Below are positions 1-6,260 of a DNA stretch of 8,105 nt, piece by piece. The DNA is from Planctomycetota bacterium (lineage in GTDB: Bacteria > Planctomycetota > UBA1135 > GCA-002686595). Position 1 is the stretch's first letter. Each line of letters opens with the position of its first letter. Where the stretch lies: positions 1-8,105 of the forward strand of contig JAPKBY010000059.1 of the NCBI GenBank assembly GCA_028823185.1, written 5' to 3'. The notes beneath the pieces are model-generated. The model saw only the letters and a list, made by a program, of their open reading frames with translations. It had not been told where the DNA came from and searched no databases. The position numbers and the translations under genes were made by a program.

Positions 1-36
1 AGGCGTCTAGCACGGAAACCTCAAGCGGAAGCAACG

Positions 37-672
37 GTGACGCAGGCTCAACTCGGACCTAGGATCAACGGCATGGGCGAGCAGGGAGAGTTCTTCGAGC
101 GGTCGCTCCCAGCGGGCTTTAGCTACTCCACAGGCTTCCTCAGGACCTCAGCGGCGACAGAGCTCATGGCTGGCCTCTTAGGTGGCGTTCCGTGGGAGGA
201 AGAGGAGATCTTTCTGCATGGGAGGATGGTCAAGTCTCCGCGCCTGACGGCTTGGTATGGAGATCCGGGCGCCAGCTATATGTATTCGGGCGTCCCTCAT
301 GAACCCATGGAGTGGACGCCTGAGCTGAGCGCGATACGAGAGCTCGTCTCATCGAGCGCGCAAGTGAGCTTCAACAGCGTGCTCTTGAACCTCTATCGCG
401 ACGGATCGGATTCGGTCTCATGGCATAGCGATGATGAAGAGGAGCTCGGCGCGGAGCCCACGATCGCGTCGATGAGCTTGGGCGCGACGCGGCGCTTTCG
501 ATTGAGAGAGAGGAGGACTCGCGAGAGCCTCGGCTTAGACCTCGCCGATGGGAGCTTGCTCCTCATGAGCGGCACCTCGCAGCGAGACTGGGAGCACTGC
601 TTGACGAAGACCAAGCGCGCGGTCGGGCCGCGCATCAACTTGACCTTCCGCGTGGTGCGGGTCAGCCGTTGA
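37..672 (+). CDS. AlkB-family 2-oxoglutarate/Fe(II) dioxygenase, ALKBH2/3-like
   Basis: This is predicted to be an oxidative demethylase that removes alkyl groups from nucleic-acid bases, using Fe(II), O2 and 2-oxoglutarate. The 211 residues cover the catalytic fold. A substrate-side PRLTAWYGD motif lies at 68-76 and an N-x-Y-x-D-G motif at 118-123. The iron ligands are H130, D132 and H187, and the 2-oxoglutarate-binding arginines R199 and R205 sit in PRINLTFR. The spacings (Y to H 10, H to R 12, R to R 6) match human ALKBH2. The WHSDDEEELG stretch also resembles ALKBH2/3 more than E. coli AlkB. I chose the GTG at 37 because GGAAG (27-31) precedes it by 5 bases. An ATG at 73, preceded by AGGA, is an equally plausible start. 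The frame is also open to the window's left edge, so a longer protein cannot be excluded. It converges on the DUF4340 gene. The family call is firm; DNA versus RNA substrate is unknown. Confidence 0.93.
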   Translation: MTQAQLGPRINGMGEQGEFFERSLPAGFSYSTGFLRTSAATELMAGLLGGVPWEEEEIFLHGRMVKSPRLTAWYGDPGASYMYSGVPHEPMEWTPELSAIRELVSSSAQVSFNSVLLNLYRDGSDSVSWHSDDEEELGAEPTIASMSLGATRRFRLRERRTRESLGLDLADGSLLLMSGTSQRDWEHCLTKTKRAVGPRINLTFRVVRVSR

Positions 673-675
673 AGC

Positions 676-1878
676 CTAGCGGCCGTCTTCGTTCGTGGGG
701 ATGCTTAGACCACCTGGGAGCTGGAAGCCGCTCGTGTCAGGTTGGGTAGCGCTCTCTTCTTCGACTGCGATCGCTTGCGTTAGATCAGCCATGCGCTTGG
801 TGAGGTTGGCCTTGCTGAAGGAGGCGAGCTCATAGACCCAGCTTGAGAGCTTGGCGTTGAGCTCCTCGACCTCAGCGAAGATCTCCTCTGTGGAGCGGGC
901 GGTGATCTCCTCGCCCTCTTCAGCAGGTGCCGGCTCGGGGCCAGTGGCTTTGAGACGCTCAGGGCCACCACAGGCGTCGGCGACGCTGAAGATGGCGTAG
1001 AAGGTCTCGTTCTCCGGGACCTCAGCGACGGAGTAGATGACGACCGAGACGAGCAGGCCGTCAAAGGTCCAGAACTGCGTCGTGGTCGGCGTCCTGTTGG
1101 GGACCTCGAAGCCTTCTGCAGGTCGGACATCGACGAAGCTCAGGTATTGCAGGGCCGAGCCCATGCCGCTGGCGACCGCCTCGTACTTCAGCTCCGAGCC
1201 TTCGGGGACGTCGTAGACTTTGTAGTTCTCGTCTTCCTCTGAGTCGCGGGCGACGAAGATCTCTTCCATATCAGGGTGGAGGATTCGGACAGCGCGGATA
1301 CGCTCGCGCTTGAGCTCAAGGATCTTCTTGTCGAGCCAAGAGTCAGAGTCTTCCGAGATGTTCAAAGAGCCAGAGGCGAGCCAAGAGGCATCGCTGTCAG
1401 CCTCTCGCGCATAGAAGGAGGACTTGCCCGTGCTCTCTCGTTTCTTGCCGACGATGAGGGCTGCGATCACGTCGCCGTTCGCGTCTGCGAGGTTGACGAG
1501 CTTTGACTCCGAGCCCTCGGCGCCAGGTCCTTCTACGCCGAGCCGAGGATAGCTCGAGGCGAGCTTGGTCTTGGCCTCGACCTTCTGAGACTCTGAGAGC
1601 GCGATGAGCGCCTCGCGGACCTCTTCCATTTTCACCGGGTAGCCACCCTTTGAGTCGAGGCCCCAGACTGAGTCAGTGCGGGAGACGGACCAAGAGCCTC
1701 CAGTGCTCGAGATGGTGATCGAGGCGACGTCGTTCAGACGGTCGGCGAGCCCAGGTAAGAGCGCAGGGTCACCGGTGACTCCGGCTTGCTGAGGGCCTTG
1801 GGAGTCGCGTTGCATGAGCCCGACTCCGAGCAGGAGGAGAGCGATGAGGCCGAGCTTGATAAGTGTTTTGTTCTGCAT
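676..1878 (-). CDS. DUF4340 domain protein, last gene of the Gld-type ABC operon
   Basis: This is a 400-residue membrane-anchored protein of the DUF4340 family, whose molecular role is not established. One hydrophobic N-terminal segment (about residues 7-22) with no cleavage motif suggests an inner-membrane anchor with the rest outside the cytoplasm. The body has family-like repeated units: ITISSTGGSWSVSR followed by VWGL near 54-74, the PRLGVE segment at 111-116, and a Trp-rich C-terminal stretch around W347 (SSWVYELASF) running into TKRMADL. An acidic Pro/Glu-rich low-complexity insert lies at 311-331, and the C-terminal tail (372-400) looks disordered. The ATG is 3 bases after the GldG-like stop codon with only a weak purine-rich stretch (AAGAAGAG) before it, so translation is probably coupled. 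DUF4340 proteins habitually follow gldG-like genes, which supports a role as an auxiliary subunit of this ABC system. The substrate is unknown. Confidence 0.85.
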   Translation of the reverse strand: MQNKTLIKLGLIALLLLGVGLMQRDSQGPQQAGVTGDPALLPGLADRLNDVASITISSTGGSWSVSRTDSVWGLDSKGGYPVKMEEVREALIALSESQKVEAKTKLASSYPRLGVEGPGAEGSESKLVNLADANGDVIAALIVGKKRESTGKSSFYAREADSDASWLASGSLNISEDSDSWLDKKILELKRERIRAVRILHPDMEEIFVARDSEEDENYKVYDVPEGSELKYEAVASGMGSALQYLSFVDVRPAEGFEVPNRTPTTTQFWTFDGLLVSVVIYSVAEVPENETFYAIFSVADACGGPERLKATGPEPAPAEEGEEITARSTEEIFAEVEELNAKLSSWVYELASFSKANLTKRMADLTQAIAVEEESATQPDTSGFQLPGGLSIPTNEDGR

Positions 1879-1881
1879 GGT

Positions 1882-3759
1882 TCAGCTCTTCTTACGACCT
1901 CTAGTCGTCATTGAGATCAGTCCTAGGAGGAGGATGAGCGCGGGGACGCCGAAGACATTAGCGACCTTAACGGTCGCGCCGACAGCATCGATCTTCTCGG
2001 CCAGAGAGTGACGTACGGCTCGCAGTTGCTTGCGAGTGTCGACTCGCTGCTCGCGGAATTTCTCGATCTCTGCGCGCTGCTGAGGTGAGAGGATGACTGA
2101 GTCGACGCCGCCGCCTTTCTGCTGTTGGAGCTCTTGGATCTTCAGCTCTGTCGCCTCTAGATCGGCCTGTAGAGCGGCCTCTTCATCGCGCGCCTCTTGG
2201 TCGGCGTTGCGGCGGATCTCATCGATGTAGCCGAAGGGCCTGTGGAAAGACCCGCGGCTGCGCAGGCTGATGAGGTCAGAGCTGCCAGCGAGGTTGTCGA
2301 TCGCGTTGACGAGCATGTCGCCGTTGTTCGCTTGGGGTTGCGCGATGCGTTGGCCAAAGAAGTTGCTGATCTGAACCCACCAGCGATCTTGGAGGAGATC
2401 TGCGTCGCCGACGAGGACGACCTGAATGGGCTCGCTGGACTCTTCGAGGTGAGTCGAGAGCTCTGCGGGCGCAGCTCCCTCGGCTGTGGGGAGTCCGCCA
2501 GGGTAGGCGCTCTTCACGTCTCCAGTGAGGCGCGCGGCGATCGTCAGGGCTTCACCGCCGGGGATGTACTCTCGGATGAGTCGACCAGGGTCAGCGCCGA
2601 AGGAGATGTTCATGCGATCAATGAGCATCGCCTCTTCGCTGGTCTGGATGATCGGCGTCAGAGTCGTGGTCGCGCCCGCAGCAGGCTTGAAGTGCCCAGC
2701 CATTCCGAGCCGCACCTGATTGAGGTCGGCTGTGATCGGGTCCTCGCTGTCACAGACGTCCTGCTTGAGCTCCAAGAAGACGACGTAGTCGGTCCGCTGG
2801 TTCTGGAACATCACGGGGAGGGCGTTAGCGCGGTCGCCGACGACCTTATCGCTCGGGAACTCGACACCCCAGGCCTCAAGCAGGGGACCGAGGTCGCTGG
2901 TGCGGTTGGCTGTCATCGCAGCCATGGGGTTGGAGGGGTCTTGAGCGGGCATGTCTTGCTCGCAGTGCGGGTCCAGATAGAAGACCGCGTGTCCGCCAGC
3001 GAGGACGTACTGGTCGATCCCGTAGAGGAGCTCATCGCTGAACTCCTTGGGGTGAACCACGAGCAAGACGTCGATCTCATCGGAGATCTCAGTCGCTGCG
3101 GGAGAGATCATCTCGAGCTCGCACAGCTGCTGGATCGTGTCGAGGATGAACCAAGGTTGCGGTGCGGCCTGGGGCTGCATCGGGTTCGCAGGGCCGCCGC
3201 TGATGGGAAGCGTGGTCAAGAGGCCGACCGTCGTGCGGTCTGGATTCGAGAGGCGATAGACGAGCTTGGTCAGGTCGTATTCGAGGAACTCTTCGCGGCT
3301 CATCTGGAAGAAAGGGATCAGCTCCTCACCATCGGTGGTGTTGGTCCCGATCAAGCCGAAGTAGAGCAGCTCGCCAGCGTTGTTGACGGGGACGCCCTGC
3401 ATGCCATAGCTGACGGCGTTGTCCTCTTCCTCACTGAAGGGCTCAGGCTCGATGATTTGAATGTTGAGCTTGGAGCCAGCGATCGACTTGTATTCGACGA
3501 GCAGCTCTTCGACGCGGCGCGCGTAGTCCCGGAGGTCCGTGAGGTCATTCGCCATCGACTTCGAGAAGTAATAGCTGAGCGTGACCTCTTCCTCCATGTC
3601 TTCAAGGATCGAGCGCGTCCCATCAGAGAGGGTGAAGAGGCCGTTATCTGTGAGGTCTAGGCGCGCCTTTCTGAAGAGCGCACCGCTCGCGAGGTTGATC
3701 GAGAAGAAGAGGCCTGCGCAGACGAGGAGGCCTAAGAGCAAATTGCGTTTGAGATTCAT
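1882..3759 (-). CDS. gldG-like: GldG-like ABC transporter auxiliary protein
   Basis: This 625-residue protein has the GldG/ABC-type auxiliary layout: one N-terminal membrane helix (7-27), a large extracytoplasmic domain, and one C-terminal helix (598-617) ending in basic residues. The family signature LDLTDNGLFTLSDGT (34-48) follows the first helix. VVHPKEFSDELLYGIDQYV (234-252) and FYLDPH (260-265) belong to the sugar-binding-like central domain. VLVGDADLLQDRW (448-460) and NAIDNLAGSSDLISLRSRG (485-503) are typical of the C-terminal half. A predicted coiled coil runs about 512-547 and 558-592, broken by GGG (549-551). The ATG is preceded by AAGGGA with a 5-base spacer, and that element overlaps the stop codon of the permease gene. 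It probably pairs with the permease in the inner membrane. In Flavobacterium GldG is needed for gliding, but no gliding machinery is visible here, so the function should not be transferred. Confidence 0.9.
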   Translation of the reverse strand: MNLKRNLLLGLLVCAGLFFSINLASGALFRKARLDLTDNGLFTLSDGTRSILEDMEEEVTLSYYFSKSMANDLTDLRDYARRVEELLVEYKSIAGSKLNIQIIEPEPFSEEEDNAVSYGMQGVPVNNAGELLYFGLIGTNTTDGEELIPFFQMSREEFLEYDLTKLVYRLSNPDRTTVGLLTTLPISGGPANPMQPQAAPQPWFILDTIQQLCELEMISPAATEISDEIDVLLVVHPKEFSDELLYGIDQYVLAGGHAVFYLDPHCEQDMPAQDPSNPMAAMTANRTSDLGPLLEAWGVEFPSDKVVGDRANALPVMFQNQRTDYVVFLELKQDVCDSEDPITADLNQVRLGMAGHFKPAAGATTTLTPIIQTSEEAMLIDRMNISFGADPGRLIREYIPGGEALTIAARLTGDVKSAYPGGLPTAEGAAPAELSTHLEESSEPIQVVLVGDADLLQDRWWVQISNFFGQRIAQPQANNGDMLVNAIDNLAGSSDLISLRSRGSFHRPFGYIDEIRRNADQEARDEEAALQADLEATELKIQELQQQKGGGVDSVILSPQQRAEIEKFREQRVDTRKQLRAVRHSLAEKIDAVGATVKVANVFGVPALILLLGLISMTTRGRKKS

Positions 3760-3764
3760 AGTGT

Positions 3765-3771
3765 TCCCTTA
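3765..3771 (-). promoter_or_regulatory. Ribosome binding site fused to upstream stop codon (gldF/gldG junction)
   Basis: Read on the minus strand this is TAAGGGA. TAA ends the permease gene and its two A's begin the AAGGGA Shine-Dalgarno element of the GldG-like gene, 5 bases before its ATG. A ribosome terminating on the permease would sit directly on this site, which favours translational coupling of the two membrane subunits. Confidence 0.75.
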
Positions 3772-4503
3772 CTCGCCCTTCTTGGCGTCGAGGATGAGCG
3801 TGTTCGCGAGGAGGAAGCAGCCGATCAGTGATCCAAAGAAGATCACGTCGCGCAGGTCGATGACTCCCTTGGCGATTGAGTTGAAGTGCGTCATGAAGCT
3901 GAAGGAGCTCACGGTGTCGATCACCGCTTGGGGCGCCCAGCCGGTAAAGAAGTCGAGGACCGCAGGGAGCCCCGCGAGGATGAAGAGCATGCAGGTGACG
4001 AGGCTGACAACGAAGGCGATGACTTGGTTGTTCGTCATGGCTGAGATGCAGGAGCCGATGGCTAGGTAGCCGCCCGCCATCAGGAGGCTGCCGATGTAGG
4101 CGGCGAAAATCACGCCGTTGTCAGGGTCTCCTAGGAGGTTGACCGTGAGCCAGATCGGTGTCGTCGCGAGGAGCGCGATGCCGGTGAAGGCCCAGGCGGC
4201 CAGGAATTTGCCTAGGACGGCTTGTCCCGTTGAGAAGGGCAAGGTGAGCAAGAGCTCGATCGTCCCGGTCTTTCGCTCCTCAGCCCAGAGGCGCATCGAG
4301 ATCGCCGGGATGAGGATGAGGTAGAGCCAGGGATGGAAGAAGAAGAAGGGCGCGAGGTCCGCTTGCTCTCGCTCGAAGAAGCCGCCCATGTAGAAGGTCA
4401 GAATTCCCGTTAAGAGCAGGAAGATGACGATGAAGACGTATGCGACCGGGGTCGCGAAGTAGGCGCGTAGTTCGCGCTTCAAGATAGTAATTGTGCTCTT
4501 CAT
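3769..4503 (-). CDS. gldF-like: ABC-2 type permease, GldF-like
   Basis: This is the membrane-spanning permease of the Gld-type ABC transporter, 244 residues long with six predicted helices at roughly 17-37, 56-72, 100-120, 130-154, 161-183 and 218-238. The N-terminal amphipathic segment ITILKRELRAYFATPVAY and the cytoplasmic motif WAEERKTGTIELLLTLP (73-89) are hallmarks of ABC-2 permeases. The second is the coupling region that contacts the ATPase. The short loops leave little extracytoplasmic mass, consistent with the neighbouring GldG-like protein supplying it. The ATG at 4503 is preceded by GAGG with a 6-base spacer, and that element overlaps the ATPase stop codon (TGAGG). The gene lies 8 bases after the ATPase and 9 bases before the GldG-like gene. 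The family is clear; the cargo is unknown. Confidence 0.92.
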   Translation of the reverse strand: MKSTITILKRELRAYFATPVAYVFIVIFLLLTGILTFYMGGFFEREQADLAPFFFFHPWLYLILIPAISMRLWAEERKTGTIELLLTLPFSTGQAVLGKFLAAWAFTGIALLATTPIWLTVNLLGDPDNGVIFAAYIGSLLMAGGYLAIGSCISAMTNNQVIAFVVSLVTCMLFILAGLPAVLDFFTGWAPQAVIDTVSSFSFMTHFNSIAKGVIDLRDVIFFGSLIGCFLLANTLILDAKKGE

Positions 4504-4509
4504 GATTGG

Positions 4510-4514
4510 CCTCA
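4510..4514 (-). promoter_or_regulatory. Ribosome binding site fused to ATPase stop codon
   Basis: On the minus strand the sequence is TGAGG. TGA ends the ATPase gene, and GAGG starting at its second base is a Shine-Dalgarno element 6 bases before the permease ATG. It is the same stop/RBS overlap design as at the next junction of the operon. Confidence 0.7.
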
Positions 4515-5243
4515 GGCTGTGACCGGCGCTGTGCCGGTTGTGATCTCACGGAAGACATCGTCGAGGCGTCCAGAGGGTGAGCGCCCTTTGAGCTCGCTCG
4601 GGGTCCCGTCGAAGACGACCTTCCCTTGGGTGATGATGATCGCGCGTGTGCAGACGGCCTCCACCTCCTCGAGGATGTGCGTAGAGAGGATGATCACTTT
4701 GTCCTTGGACATCTCCTGGATGAGCTGGCGCACCTCGTGCTTCTGGTTGGGGTCGAGCCCGTCGGTGGGCTCGTCGAGGATCAAGATCTCCGGGTCGTGG
4801 ATGATCGCCTGGGCGAGGCCGACCCTGCGCTTATAGCCCTTGGAGAGGGTCTCGATTTGTTGGTCGAGGACACCTGTGATGTTGACCTTCGCGGCGATCT
4901 TTTCGATGCGACTCGCGCGCTCTGCAGAGGGGATCTCTCGAGCCTCTGCGATGAACTCGAGGAGCGTCCTCGGGGTCATGTCCGAATAGAGCGGGGCGCC
5001 CTCGGGGAGATAGCCGATGCGTTTCTTTGCGGAGATGGGGTCTACGTTTACGTCGACTCCGGCGATCCGCACGGCTCCACCCGTGGGGGTCAAGAAGCCA
5101 GTGATCATGCGCATGGTCGTGGACTTCCCAGCGCCGTTCGGGCCGAGGAAGCCCAGCACTTCACCTGGTTTTACGGAGAAGCTCACGCCGTCAACGGCGC
5201 GGAACTCCCCGAATGATTTCTGGAGGTTTTGGATCTCGATCAT
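4512..5243 (-). CDS. gldA-like: ABC transporter ATP-binding protein, GldA-like
   Basis: This is the ATPase subunit that would power the GldF/GldG-like membrane complex on the cytoplasmic side. All nucleotide-binding motifs are present in 243 residues. They are Walker A GPNGAGKST (34-42), ABC signature LSKGY (133-137), Walker B ILILDE (153-158) with catalytic E158, D-loop GLDP (162-165) and the switch histidine H189 in STHILEEVE. The Q-loop position carries Glu (YLPE, 78-81) instead of Gln, which is common in the GldA/NatA group and is not a defect. The start MIEIQNLQKSFG is the usual beginning for this family. No Shine-Dalgarno element precedes the ATG in the normal -5 to -12 window. It is the first gene of the four-gene operon, about 80 bases downstream of a predicted promoter. 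ATP-binding function is near certain; the exported or imported substrate is unknown. Confidence 0.95.
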   Translation of the reverse strand: MIEIQNLQKSFGEFRAVDGVSFSVKPGEVLGFLGPNGAGKSTTMRMITGFLTPTGGAVRIAGVDVNVDPISAKKRIGYLPEGAPLYSDMTPRTLLEFIAEAREIPSAERASRIEKIAAKVNITGVLDQQIETLSKGYKRRVGLAQAIIHDPEILILDEPTDGLDPNQKHEVRQLIQEMSKDKVIILSTHILEEVEAVCTRAIIITQGKVVFDGTPSELKGRSPSGRLDDVFREITTGTAPVTA

Positions 5244-5302
5244 GGCTTGATGGATTTGTGAGCTCCGCTTAGCTCAGTGGGCGGAATGCGGCGCTGCGTA
5301 TC

Positions 5303-5316
5303 GCTAGTGCTCTAGC
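5303..5316 (-). other. Perfect 5-bp hairpin in the predicted leader of the ABC operon
   Basis: The arms GCTAG and CTAGC flank a 4-base loop. If transcription starts about 7 bases after the -10 box at 5331, this stem sits at roughly +9 to +22 of the mRNA. There it could protect the 5' end. No U-tract follows, so it is not a terminator. Confidence 0.4.
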
Positions 5317-5330
5317 AGAAGTAGGGGGAG

Positions 5331-5358
5331 ATTCTAGGGATCTCACCTTGCTTGGCAA
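5331..5358 (-). promoter_or_regulatory. Predicted sigma70-type promoter for the ABC operon
   Basis: On the minus strand TTGCCA (5358-5353, 5 of 6 matches to the -35 consensus) and TAGAAT (5336-5331, 5 of 6 to the -10 consensus) are separated by 16 bases. The expected start is near 5324, giving a leader of about 80 bases before the ATPase ATG at 5243. It was found by eye and has no experimental support. Confidence 0.5.
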
Positions 5359-5370
5359 CTGGGACTCCTA

Positions 5371-5402
5371 CGAGGGAGGTCGGGGGAGGTTAGGGGGAAG
5401 GG
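5371..5402 (+). repeat. Three imperfect 10-bp G-rich tandem units with G-quadruplex potential
   Basis: The units at 5371-5380, 5381-5390 and 5391-5400 are CGAGGGAGGT, CGGGGGAGGT and TAGGGGGAAG. The first two differ at a single base. The G runs at 5374-5376, 5382-5386, 5393-5397 and 5400-5402, with loops of 5, 6 and 2 bases, satisfy the usual G3+N1-7 quadruplex pattern. The block lies between the two divergent promoters, about 10 bases upstream of the right-hand -35 box. Confidence 0.6.
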
Positions 5403-5412
5403 CGCGCGGCTT

Positions 5413-5442
5413 TTGAATGAGGAACTCTGTATCCTCTAGATT
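5413..5442 (+). promoter_or_regulatory. Candidate promoter for the DUF481/metal transporter operon
   Basis: TTGAAT (5413-5418) and TAGATT (5437-5442) each match 4 of 6 consensus positions and are 18 bases apart. The spacer is bounded by an inverted repeat, GAGGA (5419-5423) and TCCTC (5432-5436). A second dyad, GCCTC (5447-5451) and GAGGC (5458-5462), follows in the leader. A weak promoter with a dyad in a lengthened spacer fits activator-dependent control, but this is an inference from position only. Confidence 0.35.
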
Positions 5443-5480
5443 CGAAGCCTCTCACCTGAGGCGATCTCTCCGAACCTCTT

Positions 5481-6251
5481 ATGATCTCCCTCTTAATCGC
5501 CATTTCTTGTCTCGGAGGGCCTGGGGCCGAGGCTCCCGAATCGCCGTTGAATGAGGGCGCATCGCTGGCAGATGATGTCGAAGAGGAGCGATCGGAGTGG
5601 GAGGGGACCTTAGGGGCAGGGCTCTCGCTCTCTAGCGGTAATACGGATCGTCGCAGCGCAAACGCGCTGGCTGATGCAGAGCTTCGCCAAGAGTACAGGC
5701 GCTATACGCTCGGATTCGATTGGCAGTACGCCGACGAGGCTGAGGGCGGTCCACGCCAAGTCTTGGAGAGGCGCGCAGGTGTGAACGGGAAGGTCGACTT
5801 CTTCCTCGATGAGCGCTCTTACCTCCTCCTGACCTCTGACTTCGAGACGGACGACAAGGCCCAGCTCGATCTCAGGTATTCAGCTGGCTTCGGATATGGC
5901 TATCAGGTCGCTGAAGAAGAGGACTGGAGCCTCTCGGTCGAGGCAGGTTTGAGTCACATCAATGAAGACTTCGCTGGAGTCGAGGAAGAGAGCTTCGTCT
6001 CAGGTCGCTTTGGATATGCGCTCAAGCGAGATATTTGGGGGCGCTGGACGCTCTCACAGAATGGTGAGATCTTCCCTAGCTTTGAGGAGTCGAGCGATGT
6101 TTATGTCGAGGTCGACTCGCGACTTCGTTGCGACTTTTCGGACAATCTCTACGGTCAATTTCAGTGGCTCTTCGACTGGGACAACACGCCCGCAGCAGGA
6201 TCGGAGCGTGCCGATCACCGCCTGCTTTTTTCGGTCGGATATTCATTCTAA
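5481..6251 (+). CDS. DUF481 family outer-membrane beta-barrel protein
   Basis: This 256-residue protein resembles DUF481 (YdiY-like) proteins, predicted outer-membrane barrels of unknown function. A short hydrophobic N-terminus (MISLLIAISCLGGPGAEA) looks like a signal peptide. It has no positive charge in its n-region, which is unusual. The AISC at 7-10 is only a poor lipobox. An acidic, probably disordered stretch follows (about 19-40). The barrel then begins at WEGTLGAGLSLSSGNTDRR, with the family's SGNT at 52-55. Alternating strands follow, including YLLLTSDFETDD, YSAGFGYGYQ, LSVEAGLSHINEDF and LYGQFQWLFDW, and the C-terminal aromatic residue F256 (GYSF) is typical of BAM substrates. The frame has an upstream stop at 5457-5459 and no other start codon, so 5481 is fixed. 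No Shine-Dalgarno element precedes it. It is probably cotranscribed with the metal transporter 9 bases downstream; a shared role in metal passage across the envelope is speculative. Confidence 0.82.
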   Translation: MISLLIAISCLGGPGAEAPESPLNEGASLADDVEEERSEWEGTLGAGLSLSSGNTDRRSANALADAELRQEYRRYTLGFDWQYADEAEGGPRQVLERRAGVNGKVDFFLDERSYLLLTSDFETDDKAQLDLRYSAGFGYGYQVAEEEDWSLSVEAGLSHINEDFAGVEEESFVSGRFGYALKRDIWGRWTLSQNGEIFPSFEESSDVYVEVDSRLRCDFSDNLYGQFQWLFDWDNTPAAGSERADHRLLFSVGYSF

Positions 6252-6254
6252 GGA
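6249..6254 (+). promoter_or_regulatory. Ribosome binding site fused to DUF481 stop codon
   Basis: TAAGGA combines the DUF481 stop codon TAA with the Shine-Dalgarno element AAGGA, 6 bases before the ATG of the metal transporter. It fixes that start and suggests coupled translation of the two genes. Confidence 0.8.
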
Positions 6255-6260
6255 ATAGGC

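Noticed and set aside
2197..3660. A 487-codon open frame on the + strand, antisense to the GldG-like gene
   Set aside because: The translation is a low-complexity mix rich in Val, Asp, Glu, Leu and Arg with no recognisable motif. It mirrors the codon bias of the well-supported gene on the other strand.
4280..4558. A 92-codon minus-strand frame overlapping the ATPase end and permease start, which could suggest a small extra gene
   Set aside because: It lies across two well-defined genes in another frame, has no recognisable domain, and its composition fits a frame-shifted reading of the permease.
4626..5216. A 196-codon open frame on the + strand, antisense to the ABC ATPase
   Set aside because: The opposite strand encodes every ABC motif. 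This frame shows no domain and has no convincing RBS.
5261..5320. A tRNA-like stretch (TTAGCTCAGTGGG resembles a D-arm/A-box)
   Set aside because: No matching T-arm (GGTTCGAATCC-like) or acceptor-stem complement lies within the next 60-70 bases, and the D-stem does not close. It is treated as chance similarity.
5481..5540. Possible lipoprotein signal in the DUF481 protein (AISC at residues 7-10)
   Set aside because: The -3 residue is Ala rather than Leu/Val, the n-region has no positive charge, and the C-terminal barrel signature fits an integral outer-membrane protein.
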